From assembly GCF_905475345.1 (NCBI RefSeq), contig NC_066610.1:23501-87500 (forward strand): a stretch of DNA of 64,000 nucleotides, given 5' to 3'. The notes below the pieces were generated by a model. That model saw nothing but the letters and a program-made list of their open reading frames with translations, did no database searches and had not been told where the DNA came from. Shown here in pieces: positions 41,681-53,495 of the stretch (its first letter is position 1; each line of letters starts with the position of its first letter). This DNA is from Vespula vulgaris. Lineage: Eukaryota; Arthropoda; Insecta; Hymenoptera; Vespidae. Position numbers and translations under genes: made by a program.

Positions 41681-42439
41681 GACGGGGTGTTTTTAAAAAT
41701 ATAAGCATAATTTCGATGATAAATTTAGTACGATAAAATAAGAACAAAAGTTCATAAGTACATATTCTCAATATGACTTTATTTCTGAACTATAGCAGTT
41801 TTTATGTGAAACCTGTTATTGAATAATTTTCATAGAAACTGTTCGAAGTGGTCACTCTCGACTTGAATATAGACTTCCAAACGTCGCATCATAGATCACT
41901 CGTTCAAAAGTATCAAATGTTTATTTTCAGCGACAATACTCTTGAATACAATATCGCAATTCTTCATTTACTGGTGCAATGTAAACCAAAGACTTTAGGT
42001 ACCCTCATAAATAAAAATCGAATGAATTTAAATCATGTCATCTTACTGACCAATTAATTGATTCTCTACGACCAATCCATTTATTAGGAAATTCCTCATT
42101 TGAAAACTGTCTCGTTAGTCGATTAAAATGTAGTCATATATCATGCATAAACCACATACGTTTGATGACATCAAGCAATACATCTTCCAATAGTTCATGT
42201 AAATTTTTCCTTAAAAATGAATTGATTCGCCAGTTAATGTCTCATTCAAAAAACTGGTCCGATCAAATGATGAGTAATTATTCTTAACAAGAGAATCATA
42301 CTAATTACTGAAAGAAAAAAACGGCTATAATTCGAAAACGAGATCATATCGGTCATATGTATGTATAAACTTTTTTTCTTATTTTAGCATATTGAATCGA
42401 TCTTTGAAATTATGTCCATATTTTCAGAAACGTCTTGTA
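41681..42439. mobile_element. Degenerate TIR transposon (Tc1/mariner-like)
   Basis: The ends are imperfect inverted repeats of about 35 bp: GACGGGGTGTTTTTAAAAAT at 41,681 pairs with the complement of ATTTTCAGAAACGTCTTG ending near 42,437, and both continue inward into ATAATTTC. TA flanks both ends, as expected for this superfamily. Inside, the minus strand at about 41,893-41,830 reads MMRRLEVYIQVESDHFEQFL then stop. This resembles the C-terminal tail (RRL-CI---GGHFE) of a transposase family common in arthropods. No catalytic domain remains. The homologous block at 1.47-1.7 kb has no such insertion. Confidence 0.7.
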
Positions 42440-42529
42440 TATCTCTGTGTAATAAAAATTATTAAGATTATTTACTAGGAATGAATGTAATTCAATTCGA
42501 ATGACGTATAGGTACGGAGAATATCTAAT

Positions 42530-43000
42530 AATTACATATCTAATATACAAAATTGCATTGTTGTTTCGAATAATTGTTGACTAATAACGATGTTAAAACT
42601 ATCCTGTAATATGATACAAAGAAGATAAATGATTTTTTATAACGACATCTTCCTCGTACAAAAAACAAATTTGTTCTAGTGTGAAGTAGTATTATTGCCT
42701 ACTAATCTTAAAAATTATGATCTTATTAAATGATAATGTCGAAAAAATTTTTTACATTCCCTGTCGTGAATTATAAATATCATTTAAAGCATTCATCATT
42801 CTAAACTTAAATATTGCTAATTGCCTTGTAAACTGAAAACTGTTAGAAGTTACTAAACAATCAGTTCCGACGTATCCAGAAATTATCATTATTGTACGTA
42901 AGAATTCGTCCATGCAATCAAAAGCATAACATTTTTCATCGTAGGGCTTCACTAACAATTTTAATTTATAAAGCAATTTATATTCCATCGAGAAATTCAA
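42530..43000 (-). pseudogene. Odorant receptor pseudogene (exons 2 and 3 only)
   Basis: The exon-2 remnant runs from 43000 down to about 42727 and keeps VKPYDEKCYAF and SGYVGTDCL, clearly paralogous to exon 2 of the intact receptor. A frameshift in an A-run near 42,750 separates it from FFRHYHLIR, and the donor that should follow (AG|GT) reads AG|AT, so splicing is broken. Exon 3 at about 42,612-42,535 follows a TTACAG acceptor and reads DSFNIVISQQLFETTM, but has lost its first six or so codons. No first exon is seen upstream and exons 4-6 are missing; a TIR transposon lies next to the loss (41,681-42,439). Confidence 0.85.
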
Positions 43001-43109
43001 TAAAATTATGTTATTATTTTCACCCTACATTTAATGTTTAATCGCAAGTAATAAAAAGAAAATAGTGTAAAAAAGAAAAAAGAATAGTGTCTGTGTGCGC
43101 GCGCGCATG

Positions 43110-44880
43110 CATGTGTGTGTTACCTGGATACTTAGTAAATTAGCATATGGTACTAATAATAATTATTATACTTAAATAGTAGTAATAAATACTAATAATA
43201 ATTATTTTTATTAGTATCTCTTACTAACTAATTTGTTAGTATCAGCCGGTAATACATAATTATCTATTGATCCACGGTAAGATAAAACTTGTATTAATAA
43301 TTCTATTAATAACTCCTAAAATAAGGTAGAAATCTATACCGCCGGTAATATCGCCTAATGGTAATGTAGACAACTATAAATTAATATTTGACGGTAAAAG
43401 ATAGTATTGAAATTTAATAAATTCAAATCCTAACATTATTTTTATATATAAAAAACCATATATATATATATATTTCTTTTTAAAATCATATACTGCCATT
43501 GAATATACCTGTATGTATGAGAAATATTCTATAATGAATCACTTTTCATGAAACCAGAAACGCAGATCAACGATCACACTGCGTTGGAAAGCACCAGTTC
43601 TCGTCTTATCACTGAAATCAAGCAACTCACTTGGGAACCCACTTGGTTCCCGAATGGTCACCCATCCAAGTACTATGCGTTGTTGACACTTTTTTTGTTG
43701 TTTTTTAATTTTTTATATTAACAACGAAAACTACGATCAAATACTATGAATCATTATACGTCACTTGTTACTCGTCTGTATCGCGCGTCTGGGTTGCCTA
43801 TTTTGTTACAGGCAATCTTACTTTCTCACAAAGCGATCTACTGCGGATTTATGACAGTATAATGCGAAGTATAGATCCTCTCATTTCGCTGTTTACGTCT
43901 ATATAAACAGGTCCTTCACTATATACATTTTAATTCTGGTGACGATTGCGTCCGATCGACTATGACTCCGAGACAGTTTACAAAAAATTAATCAAACGTA
44001 AATAATATTGAGCATATAACAACCTCTTCGTCTCGCCGCAACATTTTGTTATACATTATCCCAGCTAAGATTAGAGTTCTTCAATTTTTTCTAACGTTTT
44101 TAAAGAAAGAAAGACGTGCCTGGTCAATTGAAATAATTTTCATCAGAGATCTATTTTTCTTTTTTTTTAATTGTTCTTTGTCGCTTATATCGCTTAATAA
44201 TTTAATTTCTATTGACATATAATGAATATGAAACGAACAGAGCAAATCCAGCAATTTCATTTTCCACAGTTTAGAGAAACAGATCACGACTGTCAAGAGT
44301 CATCGAATAGTAGTCGTACATAAAATAGCGATGCTGAGCTAGAAATAATGTCAGATTCGCTATCAGACGAAGTCGATATGTCAGATTCCATAGGAGATAT
44401 GTCGTTCCAGAAGATCAAGTAATATCTTGAGTTAAAACCGTACAATTGTATGTAAAAACATTCCTTTGGGTAAACCGAAAGTTTAATGACTTTTGATTTT
44501 TCTTATGGAACTAATAAGTTCATAATTAACCAGATTGATTTCATGTGAAAAAGTAAACTTTAGAAAAAATGATTAATACTTTTGTTTATAACTTTTATTC
44601 AATCATAATAATAATTGACGATGAATACTTGATATTTCATCAAATGTTAATCCTAATTAAAAGAAATAACTTTTATCTGAAACTTTATTTTCTATCTCTT
44701 ACGGTTTGTTAGTTACAATATAAAATCGGGAAATAGACGAATTTTCAATGATCGATTTTATCCCCTTGAAATTTTGGAGCGACAAAATAAAATTGCAGAA
44801 TACATATCTATGTACGCTCTACATATATCTCGAAAGTTTCATACTGTTCTCAATTTGCGAATTTGGGATCTTCTCTTCAA
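43110..44880. repeat. Segmental duplicate block B, copy 2
   Basis: Partner of 4,960-6,620, interrupted by the 5S-like insertion at 43.56-43.69 kb and cut at its right end by the gypsy element. No conserved gene. Confidence 0.65.
43563..43688 (+). rRNA. 5S rRNA-like pseudogene with inverted inner segment
   Basis: 43,566-43,627 follows the 5' half of animal 5S rRNA (ATCAACGATCACACTGCG, then GTTCTCGTC and ATCACTGAAATCAAGCAA, which includes the box A region). The next about 48 bases are reversed: GGTCACCCATCCAAGTAC is the exact complement of the box C sequence GTACTTGGATGGGTGACC. It then returns to the normal 3' end (GCGTTGTTGAC), followed by a run of seven T like a Pol III stop. Total length is about 5S size. 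With box C inverted it should not bind TFIIIA normally, hence pseudogene. The corresponding place in the 5.46-5.53 kb copy lacks it. Confidence 0.75.
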
Positions 44881-44929
44881 TAATTATCTGTGTGGCTATA
44901 GCGTGTGGTTGGTCAGCTGCGCATTGGTG

Positions 44930-45369
44930 CGCTTAAACGCGATCGAGGAATTCATTTTCCGCGGCACAATCGACAAATTCTTTCGTCCAATTTCACCGCC
45001 AATCAATTCCACTCTCTCTGATACCAAGCCAATCGAGCCGAGGACGAGAGAATCGACCTATCCTGTAGTGAATATATTCAATCCACCAATAAAAAAAGTG
45101 GATTCCAGCGTTGAGTCCCCGTCATCCAATGCTCATACCGAACAGAGGTAAATCGCAACATTTCATTTGTCGAAAGTAATGAATATCATTTGATTAGTTG
45201 CGTACTCCGTCTGGCATACCATTGAGTGCCAGCCCCGTGCCATAGAACTATGATTAACAAATGATTAGCAGACAATTAACAAAAAGGGCACACAAAAGGG
45301 CACATTAATCTCACGTAACAGAAACTTCTAAAGGAGAATTATTTTCCTGAGACCTAACATGCTGTTTCG
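44930..45369 (+). repeat. Truncated inverted LTR plus leader (plus orientation)
   Basis: Aligns with 55,195-55,620 in the same orientation (GCTTAAACGCGATC at both starts) and, inverted, with the neighbouring 45,370-45,80x. The centre is at 45,370: GGGCAC 45,298-45,303 pairs with GTGCCC 45,437-45,442, and GAGACC 45,349-45,354 pairs with GGTCTC 45,385-45,390. A plus-strand ORF of 125 codons across it is only LTR sequence. Confidence 0.65.
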
Positions 45370-45456
45370 TCTCACCTAAGCACAGGTCTCGAGAGAAATT
45401 AAATTCCTTCGAGGAGCTCCTAGAGCGTGAGATTTTGTGCCCTTTCGGCCTTACCC

Positions 45457-46613
45457 TGCTGAATGCAATTTAATGGCACAGAACTGGCATCTAACAGGAT
45501 GTCAAACGGGATGTATAAGCCGATTGATTGGCACTTATCTTCATTTCCACGAATGGCTATGCTGGAATTTTCCGATTTCGAAGTATTTCGGAATACGGGG
45601 ATCGATCGAGGGCGAACTTGTCGTTGAAATCCATCTCCTGATTGATGCAATCGGTGTAATTGATACCGGATGGATCGATTCTCCGTGTTTTCAGTTCGAT
45701 TGGCTCGCTTCCCAAAACGTCGTGGTGATTGGAAAAGAAATTATACGTGGGAGTTTGTCGACTATGCGTAGAACAATATTCTTACGTTAAATAATTTGTA
45801 AGCAAACGAATCAAATCTTCATTTAAGATTCGTTTGGAATAACTGAAACAATTCCATCGTTTCCGTTAGATGCAATCGGGATTATTAACTCAGGCTGATT
45901 CGACAATACCGAATTTATTCAAAAGTAATCTTTATTCAAAAATAATCTAAGGAACATTCAAAAAAATAATCGAAGGAATAGTCATAGTAATAATCGATTA
46001 ACAGTTGAGTAATCGAAACTTAATAGTCTAACAATGATCTAAGAAAGATAATCGAAGATAAAATCTAAGAAAATAATCGAATAGTAATTGATAGTTATCA
46101 GCAATAATAATCGATAAAACGGCATGTGCAGCCGGTTTTATAGAGAACATTGACAAATTAGCGAGGGGTGGATTGCCGCTGCGGTATCATCACGATTCTA
46201 CCCTAGGCTTACGGCGGAAATGACCAATAAAATCGCACTTGTTGCTACCGCTAGCTGCAGATACGTGAAATATTGCATGCTGGTAGTGGGGGATAGGTTT
46301 CCGTGGATTTGTGCTCATTTCATACTAGTGCCCATGCCTTATACCCCACCCCTCATACATCTAGATTTAGTTTACTCTAGCTTACTTACATCTAGACTCA
46401 CATCGCTCTTTATTTACAATATTATTAACATGTATCTATCAATAAAGATATGTGAGTCATTATGATTTTATTTAAGGTAGATTCCCATTCTAATTCTAAC
46501 TTATCCCAGTATACAAAAATAAAATGTCGCTTATTCATAACAATATTTGAAAAATTTTGGAGCCGTAATTTATAGTTTTATTTTATAGTTTCGGGTTGGC
46601 GTAGGACGTAACA
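45457..46613 (-). repeat. 3' LTR of the gypsy element (minus orientation)
   Basis: On the minus strand it begins TGTTACGTCC directly after a polypurine tract, as a U3 end should, and runs to about 45,457 where it ends in CA. Its body aligns with 53,496-54,470: on the plus strand both share GATGTCAAACGG/GTATGTCAAACGG near one end, TTTCCGTTAGA and GGGATTATTAACT in the middle, and CATCGCTCTTTA/TATCGCTCTTTA near the other. The first about 137 bp (46,613-46,477) recur at 55,769-55,634 but not next to the LTR beside gag. A TATAAAATAAAA stretch near its start could be a core promoter (inference). Confidence 0.7.
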
Positions 46614-49000
46614 CTTCCTTCCTCATTTGAAAATGTACATACGTAGTCTCAGTTTTATCTGAATTTTCTGTTGCTTCTCCCTATTCTTCGTGTGTTACCT
46701 TATGAATCCGAGGTATCTTTGTCTCCTTTTGCCTCTTTCAGTTTTCTGGCTAGATGAATTAAAAAATGTGTGAGTAAGTCCTATAAAACTCCTATTATGT
46801 GGAGGTTCCATTCATAAATGCCATGTAATGTTTATGAATCGAAAAATGATGAACGTCGCGGGTATGCCTGTACTTGCTGATTCGAAAGTAACGAACGCTC
46901 CTCTGTGCTTGCGGCAATCTTATCTAATGAGTCTTCGTCTATGAGGTTACACGGTGAGATTTTACTTGTCCACATCTACTTCCTGCTATTTCCTATGGCA
47001 AATGTGTCGAGGATGATGCGTTTTTCTATTGGTTCCATGATGCGCGATCGTAATTTGTTAAAGTCTTCATTTGAATAAGTTCTGTTCGTTCCCAGGTGTT
47101 CAGGAACGATGTACCCCTAACTGGGTTTAGTTAGAGATTGTATCTTTCGCGGGGTTATCGATTCCACGAGTTTCGGTGTTATTCGATATTATGTACTTTG
47201 TAAATTGTACATGTTGGGAAACAACTCGTTGCAATCCGTTGGTGAACCTTCCTTCAATATTATTCGTGTTTTTAGAGTTAAAAAGTACGACTTATTTTCG
47301 TATGTTCTAGGTAGTTCTCTGTAACAGTCTTCTATTTGCCGTATTTTTACTTCGATTGCAACTCATTTGATTAAAGGAATGACTTCCGATGCTACAATTG
47401 CCATATATCCTGGTTTTGTCGTTACTAAATAGGCCATTTCGTCTGAAGCAATAAATACTAACGAAAGCACGTTTTCTAGTACTTGCTGTTCTAGAATAAA
47501 TTTTATGATATCTACGTATTGCGTAGTTAACTATGTTTTTATATATCGTTCTACGTATATAAATTTTTAACGTAAGCGAATATGTCTAGATTTTCTATGG
47601 AGGTTTTAGATCTGCTTTCTCTTTGAATGATTAGTGTGTCTGTTGTGACGTAGAATGTCTGAGAATTGTCCACAGAGAGCGAATTCGCTCGTACGAGTAA
47701 ATATGAAGGTAACATCTTTGATGGTTATTATCTACCACGTGGAACCTTCCATCGGTACTGTAGGGATCAATTTTACCGCTGGTCCTTCGTAGAGAAATCG
47801 TACTCGTTAAAACCGCAATGTCGCTTGGTATAGCAGATCAATAGCTCTCATTATCATCCGTATCAATGCAATGCTCTTCATTTAAAACGCAGGTGATTTC
47901 GGATTTTAGTAGAATCTGATTATTCTGTGGTTTGGCGGCGGTATATCACAGTCGCGTAACGTAATTTTTACAGAGGCTTGAATGACTATGTCGTCCCAGG
48001 TGCCATATGAGTTGCTATATCGAGATCCTTTGCAGGTACCATTCGTGGAACAGTGCCACTAAGAGTAAGGATTCGTGTGTCCGTATTATTTTTCTTCAAC
48101 CTCGATAGAAAGATGTTTGCCCCTAATGAAAGGCTTCCGTCGTGTGCAATTGTTGACATAGCTGATGATAGGTGACGGAATATAGATATTCCCTTCATCC
48201 GTATGCGATATAGAAATGTATGAGTGTCCTATTGATTTCTATATGGCATTGCACATCTTTACTTTACTGTAATCTGATGTTTGTAACAATTTGTATAAAA
48301 ATTGTACTATTGATCGGCTGTAGGTTGGGTACTTCACATTCTACTACGTCCAATAAAGAAAAAGTTGATACGTTGAAAGAGATATAGGTACAGTCGAATC
48401 CAATTAACGCATTCGCCACGTTTCACAAGTAAGTAAAATTACAATCTTCATTTTCGCTTAATGGTTTTAATCTAAAAGTCGATAAGCGAATGATGTTCGG
48501 AGTTATATTCGCGTTACTTAAATCCTAACTTACTAACTAGCGGAATGATGGGAATCTTCCTTATCGATCGTCGCATGGAAAGGAGAACGAATAATGCGCC
48601 ATGCTGCGCTTTACTTGAACCGTCTATCGGTCATATGATCTCCATGAGACGATTGTATCGGCGTTTGATTTATCTGACCTTAGACGATGCGCATGTACCA
48701 TGTGGGTGCCTGAATTCATTTGAATCTTTACATTATTTTTTCTTAATACAGATATGATCTGATAAGATTCTAAGTATTCAGTATCGAATTTCCTTTAGGA
48801 GATATACACGATCTCCTGTCTAGATATCTACTAATCCTTTTCTTTTATCGTAATACTCTTTTGATCTTTCTTTCGCTTAGTTTAAATTATGTCTGGTGGC
48901 TTTTTGAGATTTGTTTAATTGCTCGTTAATTCTTTTAAATAATATGCATAAGTTTCAGTTCGTAAATTATTTATGAAAAAGACATTTAGCGTTCTGGCTA
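46614..49000 (-). other. 3' internal part of the gypsy element, no ORF recognised
   Basis: About 2.4 kb between the integrase remnant and the 3' terminal piece. It is richer in GC than the host DNA and clearly part of the element, but its frames are short on both strands (the longest minus frame is 70 codons at 48,198-47,986). A third ORF such as an envelope-like gene is possible at this place in some gypsy elements, but I see no motif that shows one. Confidence 0.5.
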
Positions 49001-52000
49001 ACTGACCAAAGATGGGCTGCTCATGTGGCATGTATTGCGTGCCTTAGTATACTCTAGCCAGTTGTTCCAATCGTTATTGTCAGATATAAAGTGTTTAAAA
49101 ATTCCGTTAGTACATGATACGATTTCTCTGTCGACTCTTTCGATTGAAAATGATATGCACTTGTTTGATACTGATTTATTTTAAACTTTTTAGTTACGGC
49201 TTTCATTAATTCTGACAGAAAATTCGTGCTTTGATCGATTAAGACTCCTTTGGGTTCGCCAAAACGACAAATGACATGTTTTATAAAAGCGTCGGCTATC
49301 TCGCTCGAAGAAGCTTGTGGTAATTATATGGCTAATGAATATTTCGTTAAAAGATCTTGAATAGTTAGAATCTAATTGTTTCCCGTTACAGTAGTGGGCA
49401 AAGGACCTACGATGTCCATTGAGATTTTGTCGAACGCTTTCCCCGAAGTGTCGGTAATCATCATGCTGAATCCAGACACCCGCATAGTACACGCGCATTT
49501 TTAATCTCATAAGCTTTTTCCTCTGACAGTTTCGGCAGTTCTGTATATAATTTTGTTTTTAATCTCTATTTTTAATTTTGACCAGAAGAACTTCTCTCTT
49601 ATTTCAATATATGTTTTAGTAATTCCTTTATGTCCGCATTATGAATCGCATAATTTTCGTGAATGATCCAAGTTCGTTCGATTTTCTTGGATATGATTAT
49701 TTCATGTTTCAAAATTAAGATTTTTCTTTGACTGCCCGAGAAAATTGAACGAAGTTTGGATTTTACGTTGATCCCGAGTACGTCGTCCACTGGTTCTCTA
49801 GATATGGTTATTGTTTTCAATCATAATTTCAGAGTCGCGTCAAGAAGAGAATGCAAGACTTCGTCTAATATCTCTAACTGCATCAATGCCAATATTCTTT
49901 CCTTGACGGGTAGTGCTATAAAATGTTTTTCATTACGCTTTGTAACTTTTACTCTCCCGAGCGTAATTTCGGAAATCGGTAAATGGTAATTTACCGTTAT
50001 CAGCTCATTCTTTCACTTCGATTTCTTCTCTCATTCATTCGCGTACATGATTACGCGATCTCGGATTTCGATGAGAGGGCTATCGATATGCGTGTAGTCG
50101 TTTTCACCGGACGAAATCTCATCTTCGTCGTCAATTCTGTTATTGTTCGCGTTTCCGATTGCACGTGCTTTAGTATCCTCGAAACTATTTGCGTTTACCT
50201 CTTCGATCCTATCTTGATCTTTTTTCAAGAGATTTTTCGAGATTTCAAGTATCTATCTCTAGTTATATACAGTTATCGCTCTGCTGATGCTGACTATCAA
50301 GAAATATTTGTTTATATGATTCTACCGAATTCCTCGATAAGGCGACCACGTTCACGCTACGCTTTCCTGTTTTGTAAATTATATACTGTACTCATATTTA
50401 ACGAGTTTAGTCGCCAGCTAATTAATGCAGACGTGCGATCTTTCACGGAGTTTAACCAGGCGAAGAATTTATGATCGGTAACAAGACTAAAAAAAAGTAT
50501 AAGTACAGTTCCGTATAAGTACAGCCTGAAATAGTTTAGTGTATATACGATGGTTAATAATTCTTTTTCTATCGTAGAATAGTTCTGTTCTGCTTGGTTT
50601 AGAAAACTTGAGGTGCATGCATGCTATTGCCTATTTCGCTTTGGCTAAGAATGCCTCCTATCGCGTAATTCGATGCGTCGGTCGTGACGACGAATGGTTT
50701 CGTGAACTCAGGGTATTGTAACAAAGGTTTCTGACACAAAAGATCTCTCAAATAGTTGAAGACCCTTTCCTATATATCTTCCCATTTGAAAGGCACGTCT
50801 TTCTTTAAAAGATTTGTAAGAGGTTTTACTCATAGACGAGAAGTTGGAGATAAATCGTCGATAGTAACCTGCGAGTCCTAAGAATTGTTTAACATTTTTG
50901 GAGATCCTGGGTCTTGGAAATTCTTTTACAGCTTTTATTTTTTCCAGCTTGGGTTTCACCTCCGTGGCGCTGATCAGATAAGCCACTTCTCTACGCAGAG
51001 GTTTGCATTTATCGAGTTGTAATTTTAAGCCTGCTTTCTCTAGCCTATCCGATAACTTCTTAAATTTGTTATGTGCTCGTCTAAAGAATTTGAGTAAATC
51101 AGTATATCGTCCGAATTTGGCTTTTTAGGAACGATTCATAACAAAGAAGTATGAAATAATATCAATGGTCGTATCACATCGTTTTTAATAAGGTCGTCGA
51201 TCTGTTTGCTTGCTTCTTTTTTGTGGATCGGGGGAAATTGATACTGCTTTACTGATACTGGAATCGAATCGATATGAGTGAGTTTATCTCCCGGCTAATG
51301 AAACAAGTTTTGATCGTGCTTTTCGCTACTTTTTCTTCTTCGTTGTTTAACGCGTCCAATTTGATATATCGAAATACTTGTTCATATCGGCTTTCGGATG
51401 CCTCAGTAATCGTCTTACAGGGACGATTGATTTCGAAGGAGGAAAAGATGAAATTGCCGATCTCACCTAGGTTTAGATCTCGCCTTGTTTTGCTAACGAT
51501 GAAAGTAGTGATCTGAAATTGATACGGTCGCGCTTCTATTATTTATTATAGGGAAGGTAATTTCGGCGTATCAGTGCGTATCAGATCCCCACTACAATCC
51601 TTTAGGCGAACATGTGCTAAAGAGATCGCAGTGGGAAAAATTCGTTGGATTTCGGCCACATGTGCGTCATGTCCTAGGGACGGCCACCAACTATTTCGAA
51701 TTTTACTAACTGAACATTCGCTTGTCCGTTCGAATCAATAACGATGGCTTCGCCGGTGTAGATGCCGTTGCCTAAGTTTAGAACAGGAATGTAACCCGTT
51801 TTGACTTCGTTATTAATTATTTTTATTTTTGTGATCGCAGCTTCTTCCTGCGATAACTTTTTCTCTCGACACTACGAATGGCATTATGATTCTTTTCCGG
51901 GATACATTTTCCCCAAGAAATTAATTTTTGCTAAATCTCTGAAGAAATCTGCTCAGAGTATACCGCCATGAGGGATGGGGAAGGAGTTCGGGACTACGTG

Positions 52001-52230
52001 AAATTCTATGGGATATACGTAGATGTCGATAATACAAGAACTATAAGTCGTTATCGTTTCTCTGATGATACCGCTTAGTTTAATTCTGTTTATTTCGTTG
52101 CACGGCAAATGATCGTCGGCCCTATTGATTTGAAGAACGTTGGGTTCGAAACCCGTGTCTACTAAGAATGTTGTTTCTTGCTTTAAGTTCTTCGAAGCGA
52201 TAACGACCGAAGAAGTGCTCGGATGTTTAT
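49000..52230 (-). pseudogene. pol: Ty3/gypsy Pol, disrupted (protease, RT, RNase H, integrase)
   Basis: Read on the minus strand downstream of gag, in the -1 frame relative to it. The protease motif LVDTGFEPN is at 52,162-52,140. The reverse transcriptase is internally deleted: IVPKKPNS (about 51,115-51,140) runs straight into DDILIYS (about 51,085-51,110), so the catalytic palm between them is missing. The RT-RNase H connection is clear at 50,986-50,780 with VKQFLGLAGYYRRFISNFS. The integrase core is at about 49,460-49,060: MDIVGPLPTT carries the first catalytic Asp and FGEPKGVLIDQSTNF the second, with in-frame stops, one right after TVTGNN. The domain order protease-RT-RNase H-integrase is that of Ty3/gypsy. 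The copy is dead by frameshifts, stops and the RT deletion. Confidence 0.88.
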
Positions 52231-53493
52231 TTAGGTGGATTGTACGGACGTCGACTGGACGTCTGTTGCTATTGGACGCTGTTGTTGGTTCGCCTCCGAA
52301 GTCGCGTCTTTCCTCGGAGGGATATTCGCGTTTCCCGAATTTTTATCCTGCCACAATTTTTTTCTACACTCTTCTATCGTATGACCCATATTCTTGCAAT
52401 ATCTACATTCCTTTCTCGGACCGTGTGAGTTGGACTGGAATCGATGTGGAGGAGCGGGAAGAGGGAAAGGATAATCCCTGCGAAGACTCTCTTCGCTTCG
52501 AATTTGCTGTTTCCGTTTACGCTTGTAACATTCGTCTTTATTGTGCCCTAATTTGTTGCAGTATGTGCACGATTTCGGTGCCGGATTTGAATTTATCGCA
52601 CGCGTGTTTCTATTTTTGATTCCTGTTTCATCGCAGTTAGAGGTCGTCGGTCTGTCCCGGAAATCTTGCGGTTGCTGATATTCTTGGTATCGAAGTCTGT
52701 CTAATTCTATCTCCGCGTAGAATTTGCGTGCTTTGACGAAGGCGTCAAGAAGGTCCTCACACGTGTCAGGAGTTATCTTTAATCTGTATTCTAGCGGGAG
52801 GCCGTGACAGAAACTAATTAATATAAACTCATCGATTTCTTTTCGTTTTTCTTCCGTCAATTCGTGCGACTTGTATCGCTCTTCGTTACAGATTACTTGC
52901 CGAAGATCTTTTACTCTATCTATGAATTCTAAAATGTGTTCATCTTGATCCATATAGATACTACTTAGCTCGACTTTGTATTGCGTACATAGATTTTCCC
53001 ATAATATATCGCAGAGCCTATCAATCGAGTATATATTGTAATCTTTTACGATCGAGTACACTTGCCCGCGTAATTTCTTGATGATCAACCGGGTTGCCGT
53101 TTCTTCCGCGTTAAAAAGGATTAATTCGCGAGCTCGTTTGCATGCTCGCGTGAATGTACCGATAGAGATATTGTAACCATCGTACTGAGGCACCATGTTG
53201 ATCGCTTCCCGTATGGATATATTGTATGATTCGAACGAGTCGTAAAACGCGTCGTCCGTTTGGTGTCGCGTCGTAACAATTTCGCGTAACATCGTTTCTA
53301 ATTTAGCGAGGTCGGGTTTAGCTGTGTCCGATCGTAATATTTCTTCGCGTTCACGAATAGTCCGTTCTCGTTCTTGTAGGAATAGCTCCTTTTGTCTGAG
53401 TCTGAAAGTAATATCCTCGATTTCCGCGTCGCTGCGCGTTTCTATTTTATCGGCTAGCTTGGGTTGGTTTTGATTCGTTCGGTCGCTTGACAT
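52231..53493 (-). CDS. gag: Ty3/gypsy retroelement Gag
   Basis: An uninterrupted 420-residue frame from ATG at 53493 (MSSDRTNQN) to TAA at 52231. The frame stays open a further 22 codons upstream into the LTR copy, but the 53493 Met sits right at the LTR edge and is the natural start. An N-terminal coiled-coil-like region rich in Arg and Glu (FRLRQKELFLQERERTIRER) is followed by a capsid-like middle, then two CCHC zinc knuckles for RNA binding: CTYCNKLGHNKDEC at about 309-322 and CRYCKNMGHTIEEC at about 363-376. Gag forms the cytoplasmic particle in which the element is reverse transcribed (family knowledge). It is the only ORF of the element still whole; pol downstream is broken. GC content is visibly higher than in the surrounding DNA. 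Confidence 0.92.
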   Translation of the reverse strand: MSSDRTNQNQPKLADKIETRSDAEIEDITFRLRQKELFLQERERTIREREEILRSDTAKPDLAKLETMLREIVTTRHQTDDAFYDSFESYNISIREAINMVPQYDGYNISIGTFTRACKRARELILFNAEETATRLIIKKLRGQVYSIVKDYNIYSIDRLCDILWENLCTQYKVELSSIYMDQDEHILEFIDRVKDLRQVICNEERYKSHELTEEKRKEIDEFILISFCHGLPLEYRLKITPDTCEDLLDAFVKARKFYAEIELDRLRYQEYQQPQDFRDRPTTSNCDETGIKNRNTRAINSNPAPKSCTYCNKLGHNKDECYKRKRKQQIRSEESLRRDYPFPLPAPPHRFQSNSHGPRKECRYCKNMGHTIEECRKKLWQDKNSGNANIPPRKDATSEANQQQRPIATDVQSTSVQST

Positions 53494-53495
53494 TC

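Noticed and set aside
44774..45151. 125-codon plus-strand frame
   Set aside because: Lies in the inverted LTR fragment; the aligned copy at 55.2 kb has different frames, so it is not a host gene.
45437..45790. 117-codon plus and 76-codon minus frames
   Set aside because: LTR sequence of the gypsy element; the minus frame shares IPFDILL with the LTR-derived upstream extension of gag.
49983..50474. 163-codon plus-strand frame
   Set aside because: Antisense to the broken pol region between RNase H and integrase; no motif of its own.
52140..52619. 159-codon plus-strand frame
   Set aside because: Antisense shadow of gag and the protease start, which carry recognisable motifs on the minus strand.
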